DNA of 64,000 nt from positions 4,558,106 through 4,622,105 of the forward strand of contig JANJXV010000024.1 in NCBI GenBank assembly GCA_024803745.1, written 5' to 3'. Below the pieces are notes generated by a model, which saw only the letters and a list, made by a program, of their open reading frames with translations, was not told the origin of the DNA and made no database searches. Below are positions 1 through 12,223 of this stretch, piece after piece. Each line of letters begins with the position of its first letter. The stretch's first letter is position 1. The position numbers were made by a program, and so were the translations under genes. This DNA is from Megascapheus bottae. Lineage: Eukaryota; Chordata; Mammalia; Rodentia; Geomyidae.

Positions 1-345
1 TGTAAAGTCAGAATACATTTATAACATCAGACAATTACTGATCCCTTTCATATTTTGCCCTTAGAATTTTTAAGCATATTTAGAAAGTATCTCATTGATC
101 ATTAAGGTAAGTAACAGTACTGGTATTAGTACTTTGGATCAGTATGGAGATTCTCAACCTCTAGAATACATTGACTCCATTTGGACACACCAGCACAACT
201 CAGAATCATGATGATAACACCAAAGATGATATACATATATACATATATATATATTAATTTTTGCAAGGACCCCATCAGACTCTAAAGATGGGGTTTGAGG
301 ATTATATTTCCATTCAAGGGCCATGGTCTCATGAAAGGCAAATCC

Positions 346-416
346 TGGAAGTCATGTTGTGGTAGAGCACTAGCCTTGAGCCGAAGAGCTCAGTGTCAGT
401 GCCCAGGCCCAGATCT
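346..416 (+). repeat. ID-like SINE right-arm fragment
   Basis: It matches the right arm of the type A SINE seen many times here (a GTAGAGC-type A-box relative, then GCCTTGAGC, GAAGAGCTCAG and CCCAGGCCC). The left arm is missing and there is no clear tail, so it is an old or truncated copy. Confidence 0.6.
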
Positions 417-3400
417 TAAGCAGCCATTTGAAGCTACATGGTGAACTGTCAGAGCCTTTCAAGCCAAAGCTTTCCAGATAGGGTCTCAACCTCAAATTTT
501 ATCTGTGTGATAGAATCATCAAAGATGGTTAGAATTTATTGATGCTTTCCCATCTTCCCTACCCCTCCTGCCTAATCAACTGGGCACAGCTTTGGCACAG
601 CTTGGATGCTGCCTTATGTTCCCCCAATGACTTGGGTATGCAGCTCCTGGCTGAAGATTCAAATGTGAACTTACTACTTTGTGGCTACTTTAACCAGCAA
701 GGGGGTTTGTAGGTAAGGAGAGGGTAGGATATGACTTGGAAGCCCCATAGAAAGGTTATACAGCTGCCCCTTCAGAATATGGGGAGCTGCTACGCAAGAG
801 GCCAATTCCTTTTCTTTGAGTTTTCAAAACTTTGGTTTTGAGTCTAGGATCAACTGATGGAATAAAATAAAAGTCAGCCTTTAGGATCCTCATATTTTGT
901 TCTCCACCAAGTTGTGTCTCATCAGCTACCCATAATTTTCAAATGCAGTTTTGATAAGTTTGCTTTCAAACTTCAGTGTGGAGGATCCCATCCATCTTCC
1001 TCTTCATATAGATCTAGCAGTTTCTAACATGTCTGGAAAGGCTTAGTGGAGAAAGAAGATGGATGACCTGAATGAGACAAGCCCCATGCCCTTCCCGCCG
1101 CCCCCCCGAGTCTTGTCCACATCTTCACCCTTGTCACTCGATGAGACTCCTCCTAAAGCCCCCCACCCCAACCCCAAGGGTTATCGCAGCTGCCCTGCCA
1201 GCTGCTTGAAACCATTTGCAGCTTGTGAAAGTGACTCTCCTGAGCTCTCTCCTGAGATAATGTCCCCAGTATAAATACTTTTAATAGATGCAGAGAGATT
1301 GTGTTGCCCTCCGCTGCCAGACTACACAGCGTGGGAACTCCAGTATGTTTACACACTGATTGCAGCCAGTAAGGAAGCCACATCCAAGTGTGAGACACTG
1401 GAAAAGAGTGAGACAAGAGGCTTCAACTGCCTTGCCCTCTAATCTAATCTACCTCAATGACTTAGGACTAGCTCTTCCTAAAATGTTTGGTTCCCAAGAT
1501 AAGGTTGCTCATATAAATAAGTCATCATTGCAGGCCCGGCTCCTCACAGAATGTGCGAAGGTCAGTGTTCTGACCTCTGCTGCTCTCAAGGGCCTGTCTT
1601 TCCTCCTCTGAGACTGAGCCCCCTGACTTCTGACTCGTCTTCACTTACAGGCCCTGACCTCTTTGAAGTCTGATATTGATTATAGTGAGATGTCAATTGT
1701 CGGCTTGCAGCAGGCACCTGGAACCTATTCAGATAGCGTGGACATTTCTCCTGTTAAGGGAGCATGTCAGGAGCCAAGACCTTCGTCTAAGTAATGGTGT
1801 CTCAGGAAATGGTGGATCAGGAGATTCAAGTGTCACTCACTCTTTTTTATTAGTTCAGTTGCCTTGCCACAGGACACTGAATTATTGGACATTTTGGGTA
1901 AAAACTGAACACCTATCTCTGCCCTCTGGACTGAAATTTTGAACACTGAGATAGATGGTCTCTTCTAGGTTGCCTGGCTTTGCTCATTTAGACTTAAAAG
2001 TGAAGGCAATCAATTTCCTGCTAAATCTAGAAATGAAACTGCTGTTTCTCTTTGTGCATTGAATTTGCCTCAAAAAAGTATTGGTGGATTTTCAAACATC
2101 TAAAGAAATGCAAGACATCCTGAGGGGCAAGACTTGCTCCTCCCAACTTCTGCATCTTCTAATGAAAAGCTCTGCCTTTGATCTGTTCCCTAATGAAAAA
2201 GCTTCATGATTCCAGATACTTCTCTCTCCATACTGCTTCTTCTGTGAGTGTACTGTGGGAAGGAGATTGTGAGAAGTGGGCCGGGGAGGAAGATAGCTTT
2301 AGTAATAAGGGGAGCATTTTTCAACTAGGGTTCCATAGATGAGTATATTAGGCCTCTGGGGAAAAGCACAGCTGTCCTATAGGGAGTTTCTTAGTTGTTT
2401 CTAAGATAGATTGTTCTAGATGGAAGGAAGAGATGTAGATCATTATATATACCAGACCTATTGGGGTATCATTCTTACATAGAACCTTGGGGAGAAAAGT
2501 GATATAACCCAGGAGATAAGTGTATAATGGGGAGGAAGAAGTGGTCATGGCATCGGACGGGGTAAAGTTCTCATCTTCATGTTCAGCTGCTTTATTTTTT
2601 GTGCTTTTTATCCAAGTCAGGTCAATGCCAAAAACAATACAAGAAAGCAAGCTGTCTTTATTTTAAAGTTGTCTCCATTCTGCACTTCAGATTGAGCCTC
2701 TGAGATGCTCCTGCATTTTAGGGGATGGATTCATGAGGGTTTAGGTATGGAGGGAGATCTTAATTCTAACTGCACTGGCTCAGGCCAATAATTCAGTCAG
2801 TTCTTGCCCTGTGCCCTCCCAATTTAAGCTGTCCTAAATTGGGTTTATGATAACCATCAGCAAAATCACTTTGTTTATAGAGTTCCATCTTCCAACACCT
2901 GTTTGTATCTCCGTTTATCTAGATCTCATTAACACTTAGCTTCTTTTTGTAGACATGAGTACAACAGGCAAATGGTGAGATTTATGGGTCCTTGATATTT
3001 TTTGATTGTATATGCTGTAAACACATATATTCATATGCATATACTGCTACTCATACATAATATTATTACATTATATAGGTTTGATGTCATTAATAAACTT
3101 GCTGATGTTGCCATCACATGACCAAGAATCTTTCAGAAGCAACTCATCCCTAGGTCCAGTGTTTCCTCTAGTATCTGTCCACTGCATTTACTACAGCACA
3201 CTGCCCAGTTCTAATCTAAAGAGTAAGGAGTCCATCCCTAGAGCATCCAGTATTGTTCTGTGTACTCAATAAAGGATATTAGGTTATAAAAGACTGCCTT
3301 AAATCTAATCCTCTATTCTTCTAGTCACACATGCTCTATTCTTCTAGTTTTTTGAACTCTGTGTTGAAATTATTCCAGTGTAACAACTGTACTATTCTCT

Positions 3401-4890
3401 GGCCACACCTGTTTCTTGCTCACTTATATCTTAACTGGAGGGCTCTCTTTGCTCATATTTTTATCCTACCATCTGTACCCCATCTCTATCTCTTTCAACA
3501 TTCTAACTATCCATTACAATCTATTTCTATTGCTTCACTTTCACAGAGTTTTTCATGGGATCTGTCTTTTCCAAATCCTCCTGGTGATTTGTGGGCTTCT
3601 CTTCTGATCACTATTTCTATTTGCTTGGCCATTGCTTTTCCTTGTCTCCATCTTAATGTCCTTGCCCATTTCACCACTGAATCTGGAGCCTACACATCCT
3701 TACATCTCATTACTTAAATGTCTTAGTGAGCAAATATGTTAACATACAAGATGGTTTGAAGAAATTAGTTTTCCTTACATCCATACTACACTTGATGTGG
3801 TTCTACTACTCATCCCTAACACACACAAGAAAGAAGTATCCAGAGGTCAGTAAATTTGGGACACATGCTTACCATATCCATTCTTGAAAACCCACAACCC
3901 ATAAGGAACCTGTCCCAACTTCATTGACTCACTCTCTACTGAATGTGTTGGTCCTCAGTATGTGTTCATACTCTACCCTACCCAACTCTTTGGTGATATA
4001 GACAATGCTTAGCCTGTGGAGCAGGGGCTAAGAGAATGCATGGAAAGTAAAAGAAGCCTATCAAGGCAATCTGTTGATTCTGGACAGAGAGTGAAGAATC
4101 CAACCAAATACTTTCTTCTCCCTGTGTGGGACAGGGGGCCTCTTCTGTCAGATGCTGATGGCTTCACAAGAATATATCAGAATGGATCTGAAATCAAGTA
4201 AGTTTCAGGCCAGGCACATCTAAAGAGCATCATGGAAAGCAGAACGGAACTTTGTAACCAGATGAAAGAGTTCCCACAGATTGACGCAGCCTCCACTTCC
4301 ATACAGCAAGTCTTTGCTGGAATAACTAGTTCACTGCTTTCCCCCAGACTCCTGTGACACAAGCCACCTAGCTTGAGTCAGGCTGTGCAGGGGATTGGAA
4401 GATGACAGGTTCTCAAAGAAATCCATATGCAACAAAAGACCTTAAAAAAAAAAAAAGTAAAATACAAAACAAAAAAACCCTGCCTTTTCCATTTGAAGTC
4501 AATGCTTTGCCCAATTCGGTGAGCAGATAATTTGAGTTACCACTACTTTCTATCTCCTCTGCACTTTCTGCCTATCCATCCCTCATTCTCCTCATGTGCA
4601 GGGCAGTCAGATGATCCAAAAGACCACTAGGAACCTCAGAACTGTGGCAGCTGTCAGGGGCGAAGGAGACTTCAACAGACACATCCCTTTTATCTAACAG
4701 GGCTGAGGCGAGCTGGAATGCAGCTTTGACTGTCTCCGGACACTTCCTGTAAACATGAAGATGACTGTAGCCTTGTGAGATTTCCATAATGATGAAACAT
4801 CTTCAGATGGCAGGAAATCACTAGCAGGGTTCAATACAGTGTCTTTGGAAAAGCAGGTCTTGCCTGACTTGTGCATCTTTCTGGTTTTTT

Positions 4891-4891
4891 G

Positions 4892-4922
<31 letters not shown>

Positions 4923-4928
4923 TTTACA
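4891..4928 (+). repeat. (GTTTT)6 microsatellite in the ST7 3' splice site
   Basis: Six exact GTTTT units (4891-4920) run into TTTTT and ACAG, directly against the first base of the ST7 terminal exon. The repeat supplies nearly all of the polypyrimidine tract for this acceptor; the regularly spaced G bases are unusual for such a tract. Confidence 0.9.
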
Positions 4929-4929
4929 G

Positions 4930-5025
4930 TTCCTCAGCACTCTGTTTGCGCCCTTGAACTTTGTCATGGAGAAAGTGGAAAGCATCCTGCCCTCCAGTCT
5001 GTGGCACCAGCTGACTCGGATCTGA
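4930..5025 (+). CDS. ST7: ST7 terminal coding exon (last 31 residues)
   Basis: This exon encodes the C-terminus of ST7 (suppression of tumorigenicity 7), a multi-pass membrane protein whose molecular role is poorly defined. It opens directly after a TTTTTACAG acceptor in phase 0 and reads 31 codons before TGA at 5023-5025. The peptide begins FLSTLFAPLN, carries VMEKVES and ends LWHQLTRI, which I recognise as the C-terminus of the main mammalian ST7 isoform. There is no frameshift. All earlier exons lie left of the window, so domains cannot be assessed. A poly(A) signal follows 240 bases after the stop, giving a short 3' UTR. The next gene, WNT2, is convergent. An alternative ST7 C-terminus used in some mammalian transcripts was not found here. 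Identification rests on recalled family sequence plus the exact splice and stop structure. Confidence 0.93.
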   Translation, partial: FLSTLFAPLNFVMEKVESILPSSLWHQLTRI

Positions 5026-5290
5026 GGGGGAGCTGCCTCCTTCCCTCTTTTCTCACCCAGCTGGCTGCTGCTATCTCCTTTGTGCCAACCCATCCTGGAC
5101 CGCAAGAAAGCATGACTTTGAGAAAGGGAAGCCATTCCGAGATTTTAAAATGTTCATGAACTGTTCCATATTAAAAAGCTGTTTTGTTGTACAAAATTCA
5201 CTGGTGTTCAGTTCTATTTTATTTTGCCTCCCCCCAAAAGAAGGAAAAAAAGTAAAAAAAAATCAAATAAAATTTTGTGTATTGCAGCAA
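5026..5290 (+). other. ST7: ST7 3' UTR
   Basis: It is non-coding sequence from the ST7 stop codon to the probable cleavage point 15-25 bases beyond AATAAA at 5266. It is repeat-free and ends in A-rich sequence followed by GT-rich DNA. The 3' boundary is inferred from the signal, not from transcript data. Confidence 0.75.
5266..5271 (+). promoter_or_regulatory. ST7: ST7 polyadenylation signal AATAAA
   Basis: It is a canonical AATAAA 241 bases after the ST7 stop. A TGTTTGTGTTTTATGTC stretch at 5291-5307 looks like the GU-rich downstream element. It is the first canonical signal after the stop. Confidence 0.8.
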
Positions 5291-6960
5291 CTGTTTGTGT
5301 TTTATGTCTTTTTTCCCTCAACCTTTACAAATGTTGGTGTTTTCAATAATCCTCAGAGTTTACATGATTTCCAAGTGACTGGCGTCTGCTGAATGCTACT
5401 GTGTGGTTTTCTTTGCTGGCAGAGTTCCTCTCAGCCCTCAGAGCCACTGAAAGTCAGTGGCTAAGAAAATGGATTCTCATATCCGCAACTATTTGCCTTA
5501 CATGTGCAAGGCTCTGGGCTGCATCCTTAGAATCTAAAAAGTAAAAGTAAAATTGAATTTCATAATGAGAAATACCAAACAGTATACTCATAGGGTAAAT
5601 GCATGCGATTGGTGTTGGGAATTGCCAATGAAGAAAAATACATGTCATCGCAAGTTTTCCAGCTTACAGACTCTACTCACTGTCTAACACTCATCACTTC
5701 ACTCTCTGGAATCATTTTATTGGAAAGCCTATTAGAAGAAAACAGGGTGGACTACAGACCCAACAGTTCATTATAGAACCCATTGACTCACATTGCCATT
5801 CTTTTTAATACTTTATAAGGGTACTTCAAAAATGATTAATGTGAGAATTATTTGAATGTGTTAATGATCCAAACCAAAGTGATCATTTGTATCCACCACC
5901 TTTGAAATCTTTGCATGTGATTCAAACCTTGAAGAACATCTAACTCTGCTAAAGCAAAAGAAGACAAATGAACTTGAATTCTCTAAAGCAAAAAAGTACT
6001 TCCATCTAAGGTCTCTATGTTGTGTTTAAAAAAGGATTGTCCTTTACATGGCCCTTTGATTTGGAATCCTAATTTCCCACCTGCATGAGGCTGCAGGGGT
6101 GGGAGGGGAGGGGCCCCCAGTCTCTCCAGTTAGATAGCTTCAAGCTCCAGGTCTTGCTAAGATCATTCTAGAGGCCAGTAGGGACACCAGAGATGATCAT
6201 ACTTTTGGAAAACTCTCCCAGCCTACTTGGGAAAAGCTCTGATGATAATACACAGCTGGCAGCTGCTGTTACATAACTTATCTGGTACAGAGGTTGGCCT
6301 TACATCCCGTTCTTAGGAGCAGAGCCATGCTTGCCTTGTTGACATTTTTGCCTCTTTTTCCATTTCACAACTCTTGACATAGAGTGGCTGCTTCAATGAT
6401 TGCATAGATGAATTGGTGTAGTACATGAGATGTCCAAATAAACTTTTATCTGTGTTGGAGGAGAAAGACTGATTCAACTAAGGACCAGGGAAGACTTAGA
6501 AGTAGAATTTGGAGCCCAAATAAAAAATTATCTAATAGAATTTTCTTTGATGTAATAGAAGAAGCCTGCTCAAACTGGGATTCCATATTGTACAAAGCCT
6601 AGAAATAACTGACAGATTCATTGTAAGAGCTCTATGGAAGGGCAATAGAAAAGTCCCACAGCAAGTTGTTAGAAACCCTGTATTATACGAAATGCAGCAA
6701 AGACATATAAAAACAATTTTAAAGTCTCTGTTTGTAACCCAGGTTACTCTGCAGCAGTTTCATGGAATGATGGAATGATGAGGCAAAATTTAAGACTTGG
6801 AGACAGATGCAAGTAGAAAAATGATAGTGACAGAATACTGACAAAGGTGAAGAGGTGCCGGGGCCAACCGGCAGCAAACCAGGGTTCGCAGATTGGGGTT
6901 CCTGAAATCGGGGGCAAGGACTAGGAAGAAATAGAAGAGAGACAGACACACCGGGTCCGG

Positions 6961-6994
6961 GATGTCCGCAGTCCAGGGATGTCCGCAGTCCAGG
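6961..6994. repeat. 17-bp exact tandem duplication inside the LTR
   Basis: The unit GATGTCCGCAGTCCAGG occurs at 6961-6977 and again, identical, at 6978-6994, in the R/U5-like part of the solo LTR. Confidence 0.95.
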
Positions 6995-7008
6995 TAAAGA
7001 CTGCCGCG

Positions 7009-7014
7009 TTTATT
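7009..7014 (-). promoter_or_regulatory. LTR polyadenylation signal
   Basis: TTTATT on the + strand reads AATAAA on the - strand, inside the solo LTR and in the orientation implied by its U3 end. Confidence 0.6.
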
Positions 7015-7641
7015 TTTCACTCCTGCTTCTTCCCTCCTCCAGACCCAGGGAACCTCCAGGTGTTACATTCATATGGTAAATCTCAGGTCATTTACATAGA
7101 ATAGGGCCAGAAAGCAATAAGACAATAAAGCCATCGACTGATGCAAGTCAAGGTACAGTTTGATTCCACTCTGGCTCCCAACAAAGAGGGTGTTGAAGGA
7201 AATGAGTCCCTAGTCCAGAAGAAGGGCAAGTGGAGAAAGAAGACATCAGTGAACTTGAGGCAAATAGCATAAACTTACCAGATCTTCATCCTTATAACTC
7301 TGTTTGTGAACAGAGGCTGTGACCCTGCTTGCTTCTTGTCTATGTCTTTAATCTCAGAGCCTGACACTCTGACTATGCAAATGTTCTACCACTTGTACCA
7401 GCACTTTTGCTGGTTTTAGTGTTTTTCACATTGGGTGTTGCACTTTGTTCCATCAGCCTCAGACACCTCTCCTATTTACCGTTGGAATAGCTGAGATTAT
7501 AAGTATATAATATCTCACCTCCTCTGAGTGTACCTAAAAGTTACTCATGTCTGGTTGTCAGGAATGTTGCTTTCACCCCAGTGTTGTTTTGATGACTCAA
7601 AGGGTCAATATATTTAATTATTTTTGTTTCATATGTATGAA

Positions 7642-7682
7642 ATGTATGTATGTATGTATGTATGTATGTATGTATGTATGTA
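7642..7682. repeat. (ATGT)n microsatellite
   Basis: About ten uninterrupted ATGT units. Confidence 0.95.
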
Positions 7683-8130
7683 TAGATAGGGTTATTGAAA
7701 GAACTTATTTATATACTTGTGACGTAGAACTAGTTATTTTGTATTCTAAAATGAAAACAGAATGGTAGAATTAGGTACTCAAAGTAGGGAAGGATACCAC
7801 CAAACCAGAAGGAAACAGTCTATAGAAGTCCAGAAAAAAACAAAACAAAACAACCTCCAACTTATTTAACTGGGGAAAAAAGCTTTCATTGTATTCTGAG
7901 AACAGCAACTTAATGAGGATTCTCTGGCCAAAAAAAAATAAACAAACAAACAAAAAACCCAAAAACAAAAACAAAAAAACTTTCCTAGTAAGATTTTATC
8001 TGATCTGAGAGATATTATTTATTCTTTCACTATGGCAACATGATTAGTAATAGTTATATGTTCTATGAAATGTTTATGAATCAGAGCTCTTCAAAGAAAT
8101 AGCCAATGATGCACATACATACTCGCACAT

Positions 8131-8131
<1 letters not shown>

Positions 8132-8166
<35 letters not shown>
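8132..8166. repeat. (AC)n microsatellite
   Basis: An uninterrupted AC dinucleotide run of about 17 units. Confidence 0.95.
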
Positions 8167-8167
<1 letters not shown>

Positions 8168-9081
8168 ATCCACAAGCTGGACCAAGAAAAGTTGTGAAGG
8201 CCTGCCATGTGGGTAATCCAATGGTACAAATTGAAGTTCAAGCACTAGAGAGGATGAGATAACTCAAGTACACAAGCAGGAAGAAAGTGGGGCCAACTCC
8301 TCTATGCGGTGCCTTCAGTTCTCTTTATCAGGATCAACTACTGGATCATTCAATCTGAATGCTAATCTCAACTGAAAACACCCTCAACCAATACCCTTAA
8401 GAGAAATGGTACATCTGTGTAGCCATAATCCCAATGCAAGTTGGCACATGAATCTAGCCTTGACGCGTGTGTTCCTCAACATTGTGACCAAGCCACTGTG
8501 TGAACCTGGTTCCAGGACTGTGGTCCACATGTTCCAGGGCCTGAGTTGAGGAGCTGCACACTGTACACCTGGGCAGTGGCACTGCATTGTGTTGCCCCAG
8601 GGTGCTTACGCACCATCTCTACTCCCTACCTTGTCTTGTCTTTCAGAGTGGGAGCAGATTTCTCTTCACTTGACCTTTAGCAATATGAAGTACCAGGAGA
8701 TGCTACCACTCAAGTAACCCAGGACGTGCAGCCCCTGAGCAGGTCTCAAATGACAGCATGGACTTCACATTTGTTTATTATATTATGGTCCTATGTTGAG
8801 TTTGATAGGACATCAGGAACTATCATTCCCAGATTGCATGATTTAATTATAACACCAGCTGTAATCTGTGAACCTCTAACCTTGAGAAGACCCTACAGTG
8901 AACCAGTGTCTGTCTGCCAAGTGGGTTCTGACACTAGTTTTGTCCAGTGAAGTATTTTTTAATGGAGATGCAATGCAGCCTTTATCACTGTCTTAGGAAT
9001 TGCTACCTCAAAAATAATGAGAGATCCTCAAATAAACTTGTGTAATCCAACAGATCTCCACCTGATTAGGCTCCAGGGTAA

Positions 9082-9132
9082 CCTTCCTTCCTTCTTTCCT
9101 TCCTTCCTTCCTTCCTTCCTTCCTTCCTTCCT
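9082..9132. repeat. (TTCC)n microsatellite
   Basis: TTCC units with one TTCTTT interruption, directly next to the oligo(T) end of an antisense SINE. It probably grew from that tail. Confidence 0.95.
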
Positions 9133-9372
9133 TTGTTTCTTTTTTTCGGTCATGGGGCTTGAACTCTGGGCCTGGACCCTGTCCCTGAGTTCTTCAGCTC
9201 AATGCTACCACCCTAACCTTGAGGCACAACACCACTTCCAGTTTTTCTATTGATTAATTGGAGATAAGTGTTTCAGAGACTTTGGTGCCCAGACTGGCTT
9301 TGAACTGAGATCCTCAGATCTCTACTTCCTGAGTAGCTAGGATTACAGACGTGAGCCAATTTTCCCAGCTAT
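9133..9372 (-). mobile_element. Type A composite SINE, antisense
   Basis: On the + strand it reads oligo(T), GGTCATGGGGCTTGAAC, GCTCTTCAGCTC-type right arm, TTAATTGGAGATAAG linker and GAGTAGCTAGGATTACAG left arm. That is a B1/7SL-like left arm joined to an ID-like right arm, in reverse. Confidence 0.85.
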
Positions 9373-11969
9373 CTTCTTTCTTATAATGAATATTCATTAG
9401 CATCGCATGGCATTTGTTTTGGAATACATTGGAGTAGACCAATGCTGACTCAAAGGAGCTTCCTGCAGTCAAGGCAGATGGTCTTTGGGCACATCTCATG
9501 CCCAGGCAGGGAGGTCTGCCAGCCAGAATTCACAGTAACATCCCAGATGGCACCCAGCCTGAAAACTGTATGTGTGTCCTAGTCATGTACTGTGTTGTGC
9601 CCACTGAAGCCTGCTTGGGAGACCTTCAGAGGCTGGTCATGAATATTGGCCCTGAATACTGTAGGAGGGTCTTGGGACTTTTACCCAAAATGGAGAAATT
9701 AGATGCAGCAATCGTCACAATTTAAATGTTCTCCCTGTAATCACTTGAGGAAAAAACCTAATGAGCACTCCTGAACGAATCTTTAAAATCTAGCTTTGGA
9801 GCTCCTGGGAACTCAGTGAGTATCACCTTTCCTGGGGGCCAATAAGTAGGAGCCTCACCAGGTTAGGTTTTCAGGATTCCTCTCTCAAGTTCTCCCTCCC
9901 AAGACCTTTCAGGTCTTATAGCTAACATATTATATTTTATGTTTTTAACACAGGTTTCTGACAAATAGGATGATGCCTCTGCAATTAAAATCTGATGGCA
10001 GAGTGAGAAAATCCCCTGCTAACTGGAAACTCCCACATCGCTCATTTTGTGTTAATGATATTTATTCTCCCTTGTTGTTCAGTTCTTAAAAAATGGATCC
10101 CCTGGTCACAATGTTATGTTAAGCATATTACATGTTACTCCAAAGTCAGTTCATATATTACGTCCCATTACACTCCTGGGTATGCATTTCTGAATAGCTC
10201 TCACTCCACAGTTACAGTTCTACATTAAATATGGGCTGCCACAAGTAGAGCCCCAGAGAGTTGTCTACTCCATTCCCGGCTTCTTGTTTTCCCTGGAAGT
10301 TTTCCTTCTGCTGTTGTACATGCCTCAGGGAAGATGTGCTCTCCACTAAGAAATCTACCTGGGGAAGGAAGGTAGAAGGTTTGTTTGTTTGTAAAGGAGG
10401 TTAGAAATGGTAGCTGCTTGTTGAGATAGCTGTAGCCTTCTGTGGGGGGCCAGAATTGATTTGGCACCTCAGTTTCCCCAAGGGAAACTAGGGCAGTGGC
10501 CAGATGCCATCCTGGCCACAGACAAAAAGCCACAATACCTTCTTCTGCAGCAGTGATATCACAATGAGCTTCTGTCTTCTGGTGTCATGAAGCTTTTGTC
10601 TTCTCAGCTCCAGCATGTACATCTATAAGTTACGCCATTAAGAGACACTTCCAGGGATTTCCCGGGATGTAACACTTCTGGTTAAGTCAGCAGAGCCCAC
10701 TATGACAACACATCCCTCTATTTGCTGAGGATGCTGAGCTCTGATGAGCCACTCCCTGTCTTTCTTTGCTTCATTCAGTCAATCAGTACACATTCCACAG
10801 CAGGCTGCATCTGGCTGGGATGCACCGATGTGTTCCTCATGTGAGATCCACAGACCTTGGGGTGAAATCACATGCGTGGTTTCCCCCTGCAGCTCTCACA
10901 GGGCTGCACCTCTCCCCTCATGATTAGAAAACAAGCAAGTGTAGATAGTCTGGGCTTAGGCAGTAGACCCCAGTGGTTCACAAGAGGTGAGCAAGTCAAG
11001 AGCCTCTCTCTTCCTGAGTAACTTTCTTAACTCTGATTTCCCCTCATGCTTTCAAATTATCTGAGTCATTGTCCAACACAGTGTGACAAGCCCCAGGCAC
11101 CTCTCTTTTTCAAGATAAGGGGGAATCTTCAGTGGAAAAATGACTACAACGGCACCAGGACACAAGAGTCCCCGGAATCCTCTGCTGTCTCCATTAGCTG
11201 CAAAACTGAAGGTCTAAGACCTCTGACAAATGAGAATCAGATTGTTTCCAAATTACAACTCAGCCTCTTGAGGCTTACCATAGCCATATAAGGAGCTGGT
11301 CAAGGGCTATTTATCAGAGAGGTTCTTGAGGGCAAAGAGAGCCTACAGGGCACTTCAATTTGCTGAGCTGTCCCCAGCTTTGTGTCTACAGCTGTCATCA
11401 GGCCTGCCTATCAGCTATCCAAATGGCATGGTAATGGTTGAGTCCATGTGCCAGGGTTTCATAGTGCCCCTCTTTCCTTTCTTTATGTTCTTTAGGATTT
11501 TGCTCATATTTACATTGGGTCTTAGACATCAGAAAATAATAGAGCCTAACAATACCTAAGCTTTTAGGCTAAAATCAAGGCAGCAATGAAATGGGGTTCC
11601 CTTCAGAGACCCTAGGGATGACTTTCCTCTCTTCTGAGTTTCTAGTGGCTCTAGTTATCCTGGGCTGAGGCTGTAACCACTCCATCCTTAGCCTCTACCT
11701 TCCCATGGCCTTCCATTCTGTGTGTCTCATGGGCGTCTATTCACCATGGTCTGTCCAGACAGCATTGACTAATTTTGAGATCCTTAACATAATTACATAT
11801 GCAAAAAGTCACATTCTGGGATTCTGAAGCAAAGTTGTTTCCTATCACTAAATTCTAAGGTTGGCAACAATTCATAAAGAAAGGAAAAAGAAATATATTT
11901 TCTGTCCAATGTGATCCCAAATTGATTTCCAATGGAGAAGTGCAGGGCTGAAGTTACTCTTTTGTAGTT

Positions 11970-12223
11970 GTTGTTTTGTTTTGCTTTGTTTTTTGGTCAG
12001 TCATGGGCCTTGAACTCTGGTCCTGGGCACTGTCCCTGAGCTCTTCAGCTCAAGGCTACTGCCCTATCCCTGGAGCCCCAGAGCCACTTCTTGTTTTCCG
12101 GTGTTTAATTGGAGATAAGAATCTCATGGACTTTAGTGCCCGGGCTGGGCTTTGAACCACAATCCTCAGATCTCAGCCTCCTGAGTAGCTAGGATTACAG
12201 GTGTGAGCCACCATGCCTGGCCG
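11970..12223 (-). mobile_element. Type A composite SINE, antisense
   Basis: It is full length, with a TTTTG-rich reversed tail, CTTGAACTCTGG, TGTCCCTGAGCTCTTCAG, TAATTGGAGATAAG and TAGCTAGGATTACAGGTG. It is close to the apparent consensus, so relatively young. Confidence 0.88.

Larger units (their letters stand above)
1..4929 (+). other. ST7: ST7 last intron (3' part, gene continues to the left)
   Basis: This stretch precedes the ST7 terminal exon and ends in a TTTTTACAG acceptor. I looked for the penultimate ST7 exon, which should encode a hydrophobic segment just before the final 31 residues, and for the alternative ST7 C-terminal exon; neither is recognisable, so the last intron is longer than 4.9 kb. 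It holds an ID-like SINE fragment (346-416), an AT-alternating patch near 225-257, A-rich simple sequence around 4443-4480 and otherwise unique-looking AT-rich DNA. Open frames such as 1059-1274 and 3331-3717 have no recognisable protein features and are not called. Confidence 0.75.
6856..7183 (-). mobile_element. Solo LTR of an ERVK/IAP-like (class II) endogenous retrovirus
   Basis: It is a 328-bp element bounded on the + strand by TG at 6856 and CA at 7182-7183, with identical AAGAGG hexamers at 6850-6855 and 7184-7189. A 6-bp target duplication is typical of class II (betaretrovirus-like) integration. On the - strand it begins TGTTGGGAGCC, the start typical of IAP-type LTRs, and has AATAAA (7014 to 7009) followed by a GC-richer R/U5-like part. 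No gag, pol or env flanks it, so it is a recombined solo LTR. Strand is taken from the poly(A) signal and the TGTTGGGAGCC start. Confidence 0.85.

Noticed and set aside
1059..1274. Proline-rich 71-codon open frame in the ST7 intron
   Set aside because: I could not match it to either known ST7 C-terminus and it has no flanking AG/GT pair that fits the reading frame.
6850..7189. Complete endogenous retrovirus
   Set aside because: Only a single LTR with one pair of target duplications is present; no internal viral sequence adjoins it.
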